From NCBI GenBank assembly GCA_002104935.1, contig MCGT01000041.1:7501-71500 (forward strand): a stretch of 64,000 nucleotides of DNA, given 5' to 3'. This DNA is from Hesseltinella vesiculosa (Eukaryota > Mucoromycota > Mucoromycetes > Mucorales > Cunninghamellaceae). A model generated the notes under the pieces. It searched no databases, was not told the DNA's origin, and saw nothing but the letters and a program-made list of their open reading frames with translations. Each line of letters begins with the position of its first letter. Position 1 is the first letter of the stretch. The position numbers and the translations under genes are program-made. Below are positions 35,412 through 46,909 of the stretch, one piece after another.

Positions 35412-35754
35412 AAATGCACGGCTTACACGTCGAACAATCATTCGAGATTTCTTATAGTCAGCTGTTTTGTATTGTTGATGTTTTGGCAGCTCATTCAATC
35501 CTAGGCTAAAAAAAAATAAAAATAAAAAAATAAACAGGATGAGTGGCGATGTCGAGCTGGGCAAGAACTTACTTTGTGTATTTCATGTACAGGACGTAGG
35601 CATGTTCATAGTCGTATTCCATCTTGTAGACACGAGCTTGCTTGATGAGCAAGTCGGCCGATCGAAAGTACAGACGGATAGGTGTGTTCGAGTCGACTTG
35701 GATGGAGGCCAGCCGGCCGAGTTCACTCGTTGATCGTGGTCTATTCTTTGCCAT
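34003..35754 (-). CDS. AMSH-type JAMM deubiquitinase
   Basis: Seven exons (35754–35573, 35505–35427, 35334–34797, 34738–34608, 34551–34298, 34250–34148, 34068–34003) close in frame to 450 residues. The N-terminal 85 residues are a helical MIT/USP8-dimer-like segment ([20 protein letters not shown]). A Pro-rich linker (about 200–260, PPPPRPPKP) is a likely SH3 ligand. The JAMM domain has ETCGILAG (Glu301), GWIHTHP (His356, His358) and SSVD (Asp369), so all zinc ligands are present. The end ...[17 protein letters not shown] is the family C-terminus. AMSH proteins remove K63-linked ubiquitin at endosomes with ESCRT. Intron 2 contains a 42-base T run (35369–35410). Confidence 0.95.
35369..35410. 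repeat. T42 homopolymer inside AMSH intron 2
   Basis: An uninterrupted run of 42 T on the plus strand (A on the coding strand) fills more than half of the intron between exons 2 and 3 of the AMSH gene. Confidence 0.9.
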
Positions 35755-36656
35755 TGTGCATAGGTAATGGCGTGGCCATAAAAAAAGTGTAAAGGAAAAA
35801 AGTAGCAGAAACGCAGCTTGGCTTCTTTTTGAAAAACGCCAAGCAATTTTCAACACCGCCGCAAGCTTTTTTGGCAAGGCGGAATCAGGTGTCAGGAGCG
35901 CATGAAAACTGGCGGGTGGTAGCTTTTCTGTGGTAAGCTGGGTACAACTCAGCTAAGCTTCCTCGTACGTCAAAGCTGGTTCAAGCGCGTGCATGTCAGC
36001 ATAGAAGTGTGCAAGCGTCTGAATTGTTCGAAAACGCTACAGTTTTGCCATTCCAATGCGTTCGAGTCTGTTTCTGGTGCAAGCATGCTCAAGCTTGTCA
36101 ATAGAAAGAAACGCAGCAAAAAAAAAAAGGTAGGAAGTGCTGTAGCACAGACTGATTTTCAAAAAAATAGGCCGTCATTTCTTTGGTGGGGTTGAGGAAT
36201 GGTGAGGAGAGGCTTTTACCCACGTCTTTAGATCAATAATGGGACATAGTGGAGTGACTGACCAAAGTTGCAACGAAGTGTAGGCTGAGCCTGCACATGT
36301 ACGAAGATTGCCAAAAGTCAGGGAGTCTTCCAACTGCTTGATCCAAAGACCTGTCTTGATTTCTCAACAGCTTTTTAAGCGGCAGCATGCCGTCTGATTA
36401 TGCAGCCTGGGCAGTGAGATCGTGAAGCCGTCAAATTCCAATGCAAAGGCGTCACTCACATTGTGCTACAGCCAAACCAGGAGATGCTCAGCTGACTGCC
36501 AAAAAAAAAAAAAAAAAAAAAAAAAAACCCGCGCGGTTGAAAAAAAAGGAGCACTCTTTTTCTAGTCTTTTGATCCTCCTCCTTATTAAAACATCACCAC
36601 CAATCGATAGAGAGCTTGTGGCCACCTTTTTTTTATTGTAATAGAATCAAATATAA
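35755..36656. other. intergenic between divergent AMSH and kinesin genes
   Basis: About 900 bp containing both promoters. A 27-base A run lies at 36501–36527. Open frames are short and lysine-rich; nothing is supported as a gene. Confidence 0.6.
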
Positions 36657-39600
36657 ATGGTAACCAAAGACATAGACAGTAATGCTCTGACTGCTGTTCA
36701 AGTTGGTAAACAAAACAAAAAAAGGACGTGCACTGCTATTCTCCTCCGTCTCTTGTCCTCATCTCCTTTTCCCCTGGACCCTCTCGATTTTACTGGGACC
36801 CATTAGCTGTGCGCATTCGTCCGCTGACTGAACGTGATCGACAGCTGCCACGTTTTGCTTCTGCTCATGACAGCGATGTATTGCAAGCGTTTGAAAATAC
36901 TGTGGCGGTTGCTGCTCACAACAAGTCATTCACATTTGACCATGTGTTTGGCCCAGACACTCAGCAAGTTGACATCTTTACAGCATTGGGCGAAAAAGCC
37001 ATTCATCAGTTTGTGGAAGGTACGTCTCCATCATGCTAATATTCGCCGTGACCAACTCCCCCTTTTTTCCCCGTCAGGCTACAATGTCACCATGCTTGCT
37101 TATGTAGGTGCCGTTGACAAGAGCACATACTGAAGGATAATAACCATTTTTACAATAGGGCCAAACATCATCTGGGAAAACATATACCATGGGTACAGCA
37201 CAGCTCAAAGGCCGATACGACCCACTCCATGAAGGCATTGTCCCTCGAGCCAGCACACTCTTGTTTGATTTATTACGACAACGCGCCTCCCCTTCCAGAC
37301 CCAACTCACCATTTACTGGATCTACGTCGATGGACGGCCGACGCCGACCTCTGTCTCGTATCTCTTACTCGCCCACCACCACCTCGCCTACCAACAGTAA
37401 TAACAACAAGACTCGGTTCACTGTCAAGGTGTCCTTTGTCGAAATCTACAATGAAGAGCTGATCGATCTGCTGAACGATGCCCCTCCGCACGAACGACCA
37501 CCTGTCAACATTCGTGAAGATACCAAAGGCCAAATCTATTGGACTGGCGTCAAGGAATTGGTAGCCCACAATGTCGAAGACATTCTCATGTAATTTCTTG
37601 TATTTCTCATTTTATCGACTCTCTTTTTATTCTTTTTTTTTTTTCCTATTCCCGTCCCTTCCTCTGTCAAGGTTTCTGCAGATGGGTACACAAAATCGTG
37701 CAACAAGTGCCACTGACATGAACGAACAATCCTCAAGATCACATGCCATCTTTTCAGTGACGCTGCGACAAGAAAAATGGACGCCTTCACCCAACGGCTC
37801 CACCAGCTCCTCTCGCCCCGCCAGCGCCATGGCCTCCCCTAAATCTCGGACCCGGCCCGTCAGTGCCATCAACATGCGCATGAACAACGACACCCCAGCT
37901 GAAGATGGGGAATGGATCATCACCTCTTCCAAACTACACTTTGTCGATCTTGCTGGCAGTGAACGTGTAAGACAACCCTAGGCGCGAAAAAAAGAAAAAA
38001 GGAAATACAACGACATGACTGACAGCCTACGTTTGATCGATTCAGCTGAAACGCACAGCAGCAGAAGGAGACCGCCGAAAAGAAGGCATCAACATCAACG
38101 GAGGGCTACTGGCATTAGGCAACGTGATCTCTGCCTTGGGCGACACCTCCAAACGAAGCACACATATTCCATACCGTGACTCCAAGCTGACCCGCCTGTT
38201 GCAAGATTCCTTGGGTGGGAGTGCAAAGACTCTGATGATCGCATGCGTCAGTCCTGCTGAACACAACATCTCGGAAAGTCTCAATACCCTGCAGTATGCC
38301 AACCGTGCTCGCAACATCAAGAACCGCGTCGAGAAAAACGAAATGGAGGAATGGATGATCACCGACAATCTGGATCTGCTCCGGTCGACCATTACCAAAC
38401 TCAAAAACGAGCTGCGGTTCTTTCAACAGCAGCAACAGCCCTCGTCCCCCCGGTCCCTGTCTCGCCTGCAAAACGACCACCTCCACCCATCCCAGCAGCC
38501 TCTGTCGGCGTCCTCGTCCCTGGCCACTTCCAGCACCACCGGCCCGGCCTCTCCACCGTCCCTGCCGATCGCCCTGCCTCTGTCGCCTTCCTCTTCGTCG
38601 ATGCACCCGTTGTCTCCAGGTGACACCCAGCAGCTGGGCCAGCTGCTGGAGCGAAACCAATGGCTGGAACACCAGCTCGTGTTAACACGAAAGGACCGTG
38701 CCATGTCACCCGCGGCCCCTGCCAATGACTTTGAACATTTGGTCGAGCCTGTGATACAAGAATACGAGAAGAGCTTGGCTTCCCTGGAGTCGCAGCTATC
38801 CCTGTCCAAGGCGGCGATGAACCATGCCGACTTTCATATCGACGAGCTCCAGGCCCGGCTGGATGAGCAGGACAGCACCATGGCCCAATGGCAAGCAAAG
38901 CTGGACCACCTTGTGGAGCAAGACCAGTTCAAGCAAAGCTATATCAAGGAGCTCGAGGATAAACTCATGCACACTGCTCAGGACGCCGCCCAGGACGAAG
39001 AGCTGCTTACCGAGCTAAAGGTCCGCATTGCAAAATTCAAGGAAATGGACCACAAAACCGAACAGTACATCCACAATCTTGAAGACAAAGTCAAGGACGA
39101 CGATGCCAAGGTCGCCGACCTCCATGCTCAGCTCACCCGAGCGAATCACGAAAACCGCGAGCTCCAGCAAAAGCTCGATGACCTGCAGCGCCGCTTTGAT
39201 CAGCCCACCGACACCTCGCGCGCTGCCCTAGAGCAGCTCCGTAAACGGATGCTGGTCAACACCTCCTCCTCTCCCTCGCCTTCCTCCACCCTTGCTCATC
39301 CGTCGTCCATCTCCCCTGGCTCACCCACGCCGTTTGTTTCGTCGTCGCCTCCTCGCCATGGCTCAGCCGTCTTGGCTTCCACCATGGCCTCTCTCCAGCA
39401 CGTGCAAACCGAGTATGCTGCACTCAAGGAAAAGTACAAGCTGTGGAATGCCCAGGACGACCAGGACGACAAGAAAGCACACCAGGCCTCTGCTGACGGT
39501 CACACCAATGAACCTGCCCATCCCTCCTGCACGGATCCATCCCCAGACGCGCTATCCATGGCTACCCAGGACCGTGTCAAGAACGTTGTCCATCAATACC

Positions 39601-40037
39601 AGTCGCAGCTGGACCGCATCGACAACTGTCTGGATCGCACCGACAAGCTCTTGCAGGTGTTTGACGGCACGGAAAACGAAGCCAAGCAGCAGGATCTGAC
39701 TCAGCTGCAGCTGCAGCTTGCCGACCGTAAACAGACCATTGAAACCACCCTGGCCTATTTCAAATCAACTATGGATACCCTTTTACAATCACCCGACAAC
39801 CAAGCTCAAGTGCAAGCCCAAGTGGCAGACGCTCTTGAGCAGGTAGAACTCCATCGCTCCAAGACCTTTGTGCTCCAGACCCGCCTCCAAAAGATCGAAG
39901 TCACCTTGCATTCTCAGCTCCAACACCAGCGCCGCAAGTCTTCGCTGCCTATGGACCAAGCCCACGACAGTATCGAGCAACTCATGAAAAAAATGGATGC
40001 CATGAAAATCCAGCTTGAAATCCCCCACCCTAGCTAG
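36657..40037 (+). CDS. kinesin-4 family motor (KIF4/KIF21-like)
   Basis: Six exons (36657–36705, 36807–37019, 37078–37103, 37159–37589, 37672–37966, 38046–40037) close in frame to 1,001 residues; exon 3 is only 26 nt. The N-terminal motor (about 16–420) has AVRIRPL, the P-loop YGQTSSGKT (G97–T104), [26 protein letters not shown] (switch I), DLAGSER (switch II, near 331–337), [21 protein letters not shown] and [34 protein letters not shown] and [19 protein letters not shown] fit kinesin-4. Two low-complexity inserts lie within the motor. The stalk is coiled coil with Ser/Pro-rich breaks; no C-terminal Cys-rich or WD40 module is seen. Kinesin-4 motors control microtubule ends and transport. Confidence 0.93.
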
Positions 40038-40230
40038 AATCCCTTTTTTTTTTAAAAAAAAAACACTCGCATGTTTTAATAGCGTTGCAAAAAAAAAAAT
40101 GAGTTTTTGAGTTTTTACAAAAAAAAAAAAAAAATGAGATACAATGGGACAAGGAGAAGAAAAGAAAGATGAAGTCAAGAAAAATGGTATCAAAGAATGC
40201 ACACAAAAAAGTGGTGGAGTGTGGTTGAGA

Positions 40231-42214
40231 TTATGAATGAATAAATCCACGGCAAGCGTTGTCATCGCAAAGACATTCAATACGTTGCTGGGCATGGGTG
40301 TTGCTCGGTAGAAGGCCATGACTACCAAGGTAGTCAAAAGTGAGTTCTTCTCCGGCTTCAATGTCACGCAGAGCAAAAAAGGCCAGGCGGTGGAAATATG
40401 GGTCGCCGCTATCATGATACACGCCAAAGACGGTCAGGTTGGGGTTACAGGAATGGTTGAAAAAATGGCTTGCGTTGCCGCATACGTAGGAATCGATGAC
40501 ATATTTGGCTGTGGTCCCTTCCGTCACCGCCGAGTCCATGTCAAATAGGTACGAGACGCCAATGCGGTCATAGATCGTGCCGCGCGCTTCACCTTGGGCT
40601 TCGGTGATCACTTCACCGAGGTATTCCTCGACAAAGGAGTTGGCCATGATTTTCGTCTTGCACCGTACGCCCCATCCTTTTGATTTGGTCTGGAAGATCT
40701 CCAGAGCCACGGTTCGACCACGCTGGACGACTCGGTTTGGGCAGCTGGCCTTGCATTGGCATGCAAGGTTGCATTCATAAAGAGGCCCAGTGCAGCCTGG
40801 TTTCAGCTTGCCCCGGCTGTCGTAGGTCCATTCTTCGTGGCATTCTTCATTGTTTGTTTTCAAACAACTATGCTGGCATTCGCAGCCAATCAGGAAATCA
40901 GGGTCCGGGACGCTGACTCTCTTGCTGAACACCAGTTTGTCGATAAACACAAATTGCTCGGGGAAGCTTGTGTCGTCGATCTCGTTGACCACCGTCACTT
41001 TGGGAGTGACATTCTTGAAGGTCATGTTACCATGTTGGTCAAAGATCAGTTCATGTCCTTGGGACTGCAAAAAAAAAAAAAATCAACCCCCAGAGCAAAA
41101 CACGCGAAAAAAAAAATAAAAAGAGTGAGTCAATCACATACTTATGTCTACAGAAATATAATATACGTTGTCAAGTGATATGACTAGCACGAAAAACAGC
41201 CTCAGCAACTCTCCCGCATGATCACTTACCTTGGCCAACTGAACGGAATGCTCCATGGATGATTGCATATAATCCAGCTCCCGTTTGTCCTCGATCACCT
41301 GAGAAATTGAAAGGTGGCCAAAAATAGGCTAGGCAAAATGGATCGAGTCATCAGCGAAATTTACTCGACAGGATCAAACTTACAGGATTGGTAATATAGG
41401 AAGGATGGGTGTCCGAGGATGTAGGCGGTGTCTTTAGCGTGCGGCGATGTTTACGGTGCTGTTCGGAGTCATGGTCGGCCTCCATTAGTATCATGGAAGG
41501 TTGATTGTCATCCCAGGACGGGGTCAAGATGGGTGGAGAACTTGATATAGTTGAGGTGGGTGAGATTGGGACGATCGTGTGGTTGGCGCTGGGCAAAGGC
41601 AAAGAGCGTTTCAACAAGTTGGCTATTTTTGTCGACTGAATCGTGCCTGATCTGCTGGAGTTCTTTTTCGCCGTGCTGGTGTTGGCTCGGTCCCGTTTCG
41701 ATGCACCTGACATGGATGCACTTGCGCTCGATGTGCTGGTGCATAATCCGTTGGATGGCATCTGGCCGTTGGTTCTTCGTGACGATTTGGGTCGAGACTT
41801 TTGTTCAAAGGTGGGGCTATGGCGCTTGGTATCTGGGTCGTATACACCCTGAAGCACCAAGCGGCGCACGCCAACGGATCTATCTCCGTGGAACTTGGTA
41901 TGTGGGTGTTGTTTTGAGTAGGCTTCCTTGAAATCTGCGATCAATCCTTTGTTGCCCATCAAGTTTTCCTCGGCCTCCCATGTGTTGTCTTCCGGTTGGT
42001 ATCCAGTCCATTCAATGAGATAATACATTTCCCCCTTCAAACCGCATCATTACAAACATATGAGCAATCTGTCACCCTTTTCGATAACTGATCAACCTAC
42101 CTCTACTCTTTGGCAGCCTACGATGCGATCCACCTAGTAAAAAAAAAAGGGCTGTCAGGAAATAATCAAACACAAGAAGATTTGATGTACCTCATATTCA
42201 TCCTCATTGGACAT
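40231..42214 (-). CDS. clr4: SUV39/CLR4-type histone H3K9 methyltransferase
   Basis: Five exons (42214–42191, 42133–42101, 42034–41384, 41298–41230, 41064–40231) give 536 residues; every intron is phase 0. The chromodomain (about 7–45) reads YEVDRIVGC...EGEMYYLIEWTGYQPEDNTWE. A 200-residue Ser/Lys-rich linker follows. The pre-SET zinc cluster starts CECQHSC (320–326) and continues to CQCKASC. The SET domain has GWGVRC, FFNHSCNPNL (460–469) and GEELTFDYLG, and the post-SET ends ECLCDDNACRG. Chromodomain plus pre-SET/SET/post-SET is the CLR4/SUV39 plan, which writes and reads H3K9 methylation in heterochromatin. The first two exons are 24 and 33 nt; the ATG is placed by this splice model. Confidence 0.94.
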
Positions 42215-42440
42215 GTTATATTCAAGAGTATTTCACAATAAACAAAAAAAAAAAAAGACAAGCTACTCTCTGCCAAGAGAATCAATGGTAGACGTAACGT
42301 AACAGTGGCGAAAAAAAGGTGATTAAAAGAAAAAACAAAAAAAAACTCACCTCATCGACGCGCCAGACCTAAAATTTGATTGGCCATCCCTCCGCTGCCA
42401 GATTCGCCCTCCAAAAAGCGAAAAGAGAAGTTTATTGAGT

Positions 42441-43510
42441 TCACGAAACAAGGATCAACCAGGAAATCACTGTGTAAAAAAGACACAGAGGGTAGACGGT
42501 GAGCGCACGGCGATTTGCCAAATTCACCTGCGACTCGGAAAAGAACCCAATGGACGCTGTCAAAAAAAAGGGAGGGGTAAGCTTTTTTAATTTTTTAATT
42601 TTGTCTGCAACTTACCATACGTGGACCATCCAAATGTCACAATAGCAATGGGCAGCCGAATCCATATCAAATGCACAAAAATGCTAATAAAGGAAGCCGC
42701 CACCAGCGGAAACAAGCAGTATCCAATCACGCACACTGACTGGAAAAACGATCTACGCGTTTGAAAAAAAAAAAAACATCGTCAGTGTTGTTACCATCTC
42801 GATCAACGCTTACATTGCTCCCCCTAGAAGTTTTGCATTCAATGTCACCACGGCTGCACCCAGCCATACTATCACAAACACGCCTGTAAAAATTGACACA
42901 CTTTGATCCTCAGCAGCTCTCGCACTCAGCGTTCTGCGATACATAAAATCAATGAGTAAGCAGCTAGTTACATCTTCTTAGGTGGCAAACCTACATCGCC
43001 AGAGCCAAGCAGAGCAGCAAAGGGCCCCATAGATCCCCTACGGTTAAACAAAAAGTCAAGCCGGCTGCTTCTTTCTTGAAGGGAACTTACAATCTCGGAG
43101 GACATGCCGATCACCTTGAGGATGAAGCACTTGCAGCATTTTGGAGGCCACCTTTTTCAGATCACGCATCTATACGACAATGGATGGTAAGGATTCTTTT
43201 TTTTATAGCAACGTGAAGACTTTACAATGGTCACAGAGACAGGTTCGTCCAACGTGTTCTCACCGGTGTATTCATTGCCTTGGGGCACTGGCTGAGATTC
43301 CCGAGCTGTAGATGATGAGCTACCGATATTTCCAGACAACCCTTGGTTGGCAAATGGATTGTCATATGATGGTGGAGGGGTTGGCTGTGATGATTTCTGC
43401 GTAGATTGGCCCGTCAAGTCCAAATCAGGCTCAATATATGTTGAATATTCATTTGATGATGATGCAAACGGATTGTCGTATTGGTCTCTATTATCACTTG
43501 ACGCAAGCAT
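42441..43510 (-). CDS. YIPF6-like Yip1-domain Golgi membrane protein
   Basis: Six exons (43510–43226, 43169–43091, 43037–42995, 42933–42814, 42752–42616, 42556–42441) close in frame to 259 residues. The first 95 residues are polar with three NPF-like motifs (YDNPFA). Then comes the Yip1 domain: RDWDLWGPLLLCLALAM, FVIVWLGAAVVTLNAKLLGG, SVCVIGYCLFPLVAASF and a final NRRALTVYPLCLFYTVISWLIL, giving about five membrane segments. The DLWGPLLLC and GGxxSFFQSxCVxGYCLFPL strings fit the YIPF6 branch. Yip1 proteins bind Rab GTPases and act in ER–Golgi traffic. The gene lies 227 bp upstream of CLR4 on the same strand. Confidence 0.92.
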
Positions 43511-43667
43511 CTCGGTCTACTAGTTTATCAATGGAAAATCGAAAAAAAAGAGAACAGACACCTTTTCTTGGCTCTTTTTTTTTTTTTGGCTCCTTTTTTT
43601 TTTGGCTGGGCGCTCTGCTTGGCAATTAAAAGACCGCAGCATCACCAATTTCTCGTCAAATTCAGTC

Positions 43668-44220
43668 AAGGAGGTTCAGAAAATTCACGGAGACGAGCAG
43701 TACACAGGCCCAATAAAATGCTTTTTATGTTTCTGGAACTCTTTTCGGTTTGCTTTATCAATGTGCACCGGATTCCCGTTATCCCTTGGCAGCTGCCAGG
43801 TCTTTCTTTCAGAAGAGAGTAAAATATGATTGGCTGGTGAACCAGCCAGAATCATTTTTAGAGCATGTTTGCCAGCTTACTCGTTTTTTCCCCTGCGTTG
43901 TCAGAGAGAGATAAAATTTTAATCAAGATCATTTCTCACCATTTTGCACTGGCATGAAAAATTGGGAGTGAATTTCTTAGAGCAATTGTGCAGTGTGATG
44001 TCTGCTGAAAATGGCGGAGTTTTCGTTTTTTTAGCTGAGGAATCGGAGGTGTCAAAACGAAACGGATCAAGAGTTGGCTGGGTGATCTTGACCAATGGAC
44101 CTGGTATTTTCAGCATCATCCTCATCCATGCATTTGCGCCTTTGGTCAAAATTTCACGTAGATCCAATTACTCAAGAACGATTTGCAGCGCTTCCTTTTT
44201 TTTTTTTCAAAATGGAGAAA
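43668..44220 (-). repeat. dispersed repeat, copy B = left arm of large palindrome
   Basis: This is one of two head-to-head copies. The inner part (about 44024–44220) matches the reverse complement of 44435–44630 with only a handful of differences. The outer part (about 43746–43960) matches 44720–44945 less well. Read on the minus strand it gives LDLREILTKGANAWMRMMLK and IPGPLVKITQPTLDPFRFD, then KTWQLPRDNGNPVHIDKANR and FQKHKKHFIG, so it descends from an intron-containing gene. The far end (43668–43745) is also present at 1.6 and 48.8 kb. Frameshifts and a lost splice site show decay. Confidence 0.75.
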
Positions 44221-44434
44221 GCCTCCGTACAGTGCCTTTTGGCTCCTGGCTGGTGCATGCACAACAATGGATAAACAGTGAAAGCCGATGCCATTCGTCA
44301 AGTGCAGCATGATCAAAGCAATGCCGGTATTTCTTCATCAGATTGAAACTTTGGATTCTTGGGTGGTTAGGAGAAAGTTGGATCTGCCAGGAGTCGAGAG
44401 ACACTGCGCGGAGACTGAATATGACGGTTCAATT

Positions 44435-44992
44435 TTTTCTCCATTTTGAAAAAAAAAAGCGAAACGCTGCACATCGTTCTTGAGTAATTGGATCTACGTG
44501 AAATTTTGACCAGAGGCGCAAATGCATGGATGAGGATGATGCTGAAAATACCAGGTCCATTGGTCAAGATCACCCAGCCAACTTTTGATCCGTTTCGTTT
44601 TGACACCTCCGATTCCTCAGCTAAAAAAAACCAAAAATCAGCCTTTTTCATCAGGGGGTCGGTCCCCAGGCTATCTGACCAAACGTCACTGTGAACAATT
44701 ACTCAAAGTAATTCACTCCAAATTTTTCATGCCGGTACAAAATGATGAGAAATGACCTTGATTAAAATTTTAACTCTCACTGACAAGGCAGGGAAAGAAC
44801 GAGTAAGCTGGCAAGCATACTCTAAAAATGATTCAGCAGTTCGTCAGGCTGGTTCACCAGCCAATCATATTTTACAGTACACGTTTCTCAAAGAAAGACC
44901 TGGCAGCTGCCAAAGGATGACGGAAATCCAGTATACATTGAAAAGAGGCACCCCTCCTTTATTTGCATCTCATCTGTTGGGTGACGTTGGAT
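44435..44992 (+). repeat. dispersed repeat, right arm of large palindrome
   Basis: The inverted partner of 43668–44220, separated from it by about 214 bp. On the plus strand it reads LDLREILTRGANAWMRMMLK and IPGPLVKITQPTFDPFRFD, and later KTWQLPKDDGNPVYIEK, after a good acceptor (TTTTACAG near 44,878). Changes from the left copy are mostly synonymous or conservative (K/R, D/N, H/Y), as expected if the ancestor was under protein-level constraint. The 17-mer at 44976–44992 is shared with 1557–1573. Confidence 0.75.
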
Positions 44993-45057
44993 ACAGTCAT
45001 TTCAAAAAGTAAAGTCGCTGGTTTTGAGTTTGAAGTCGTGCAAAAAAAATTGTGCGT

Positions 45058-46909
45058 TCAATGAAGAGCCCCGTGTCCAGTTGTGTTTTTACGCTTGCGG
45101 TTTTTCTGCTTGTGTAGCAAATACGTCACGTCAGTAGTTAGCAGAGAATCGCGGCGCCAAGACGAATCATTGGTATTAGCATTGCATGGTGTGCAAAAGG
45201 TACCAAAGATATGGGCGACGTTTTTGAGCCGAGTGAATTGGTAATGTAGGCTGGTATTTCTGATACAGACATTGGGCATTGCACACGAGCCAATTCAGTC
45301 ATGGTATAAAGACCATCGGCTTGCAGCTTGATCAAATAGAATGTAATGAACGGAGCTAGCAAATGCATTAAAATGAGATGCTTGTGTCTTGTTTTTGTTG
45401 AATAAACTTACCAACAACATGGATGCTCAAATTGCCAGCAAGATTGTTGTCATCGATGGCATTTTTGCCAAAGATGGCAAGACGTACAAGATCCCAATTC
45501 ACCAAATAGTGATTGCCTGCCATAGAGTGTCGCTTGACCTCACCGAACCCAGCATTCACGCCGTCATCAGTTTGATGGGGGAAGCTCGTAATAATACAAT
45601 CTGGGCAGCCGTTAAAATTTGGAGGTCGCTTGTGTTTATCAGCAAATTCAGTGGACGTGAATTCAAGACGAATATTTTGCTCATGGTCATCGAATAATGG
45701 TTGTAGTGCAGGTAAAAGGTATCGTGTAATGAGCGTTGCCTCATAAATGTCATCATTAGTCGTCTCCATTGGTAAAAATTGAATGAGTTGCGACGCTGAT
45801 ATGATTAACCGCTTATCGATTACATCGCCCATGGTGCCTGCAAGGAGTAGCAGTGAGGCACTCGCGCTGCATCGATCGGTCTTCTTGTCATACACACTTT
45901 CGACGATATCAATGATCTTGAGCCATGCATCTCCTGGGAATTTGACAGTCGTCTTCCAATTATCCAAGTTATGCAAGCGAATTTTGCTTTAGAGTTTGTC
46001 GCCAAAAAAGGGAATCATGGCTTTGTGGAGTCGATTGTTGTTTTGCAGCAAGAGAATCGATGACAACGAAAGAATGAGGTGAACGTCAGATTCCAGAGTC
46101 AAATTGCTTGATTTCACGGATTCAAACACGTATTGCTGCATTCGATAAAATTTGTCTGAGATATCAACATCATCAATGAAAAATCGATCTTGGTATGGTG
46201 CTTGCAAACACACGGAAAGTTGCGCGGGAGGCGAAGGGATATCATCAGAAGACGAGGTCAAAGGCTGAATGGGTGACACGATCTCGGAATGCCCGTATCA
46301 TTGTCAGCATCATGAACACCGTCGGCCATTTTCTTGTTTTCGCCGGCAACAAGAATGGTACTGTTTGGAGTATTGCTGGTTGTACTTATCATTGCTGGTT
46401 GTACTTATCATGGCTGTTGGTTTGGGAGAAGAAGAACTTGATGCCTGATGGCAAGGCTCGTCAGACTTGAGGATTCTGGTGCTTCCAGCGCTATTAATGC
46501 TGTTTTCGCCATTGAAACAGTTTTCAAACCTGTAAGTTGTCGTTTTTGACTCTTCCTTCAACAAGTTCAACATGTCAAGCAACTCTGTTTCACACAACTA
46601 AATGACATATCCAGGTTAAATACTTTATGCCTATTCATTTCCATATCATGCATGTATTACCCGGTTGTTATGATGGCGTCGCGCAAGTCGCTTTTTTTCC
46701 TCATCGTCAGTCTTTAACATGAATTCATTAAGGCAAGATTGGTAGCGGTCATATATAAGCTTGATCTCCTTCAGAGACGTTGGTGATGGCCGTGTTTTTG
46801 CAAAGGACTCAAAATCCCATGCATTGGAAGATGTTTCCTCAAAATATTTTGGCATGAGCAAACAAAACTGAAGGATGAAGGATGAAATTACCAAAAAGAA
46901 AGAAGGCAT
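45058..46909 (-). pseudogene. decayed Mucoromycota-type gene with PD-(D/E)XK-like signature
   Basis: On the minus strand, exon-like blocks run from MPKYFEETSSNAWDF (ATG 46855) through a clean intron (about 46661–46601), LCETELLDMLNLLKEESK, YQDRFFIDDVDISDKFYRM, a long block (45976–45410), and after another intron ITFYLIKLQADGLYTMTEL and SLLTTDVTYLLHK. The pattern resembles an abundant Mucoromycota family of unknown function as I recall it. CPDCII...GFGEVK (45533–45604) fits a PD-(D/E)XK nuclease core. Lesions: a 19-bp tandem duplication at 46372–46409 shifting frame, a further shift near 46,285, an in-frame TAA at 45989–45991, and a shift near 45,245. Nuclease activity is inference only. Confidence 0.65.
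46372..46409 (+). repeat. 19-bp perfect tandem duplication
   Basis: ATTGCTGGTTGTACTTATC occurs at 46372–46390 and again at 46391–46409 without a mismatch. It lies in the decayed gene above. Removing one copy in the reading restores a protein-like frame (ILVAGENKKMADGVHDADND), so the duplication is a frameshift lesion and looks recent. Confidence 0.9.

Noticed and set aside
35298..35564. Minus-strand frame with a long poly-lysine stretch
   Set aside because: It is produced by the T42 tract inside an AMSH intron and is crossed by a well-supported splice model.
38115..38672. 185-codon minus-strand frame within the kinesin gene
   Set aside because: Shadow of the kinesin coding exon; Gly/Arg-rich composition follows from codons on the other strand.
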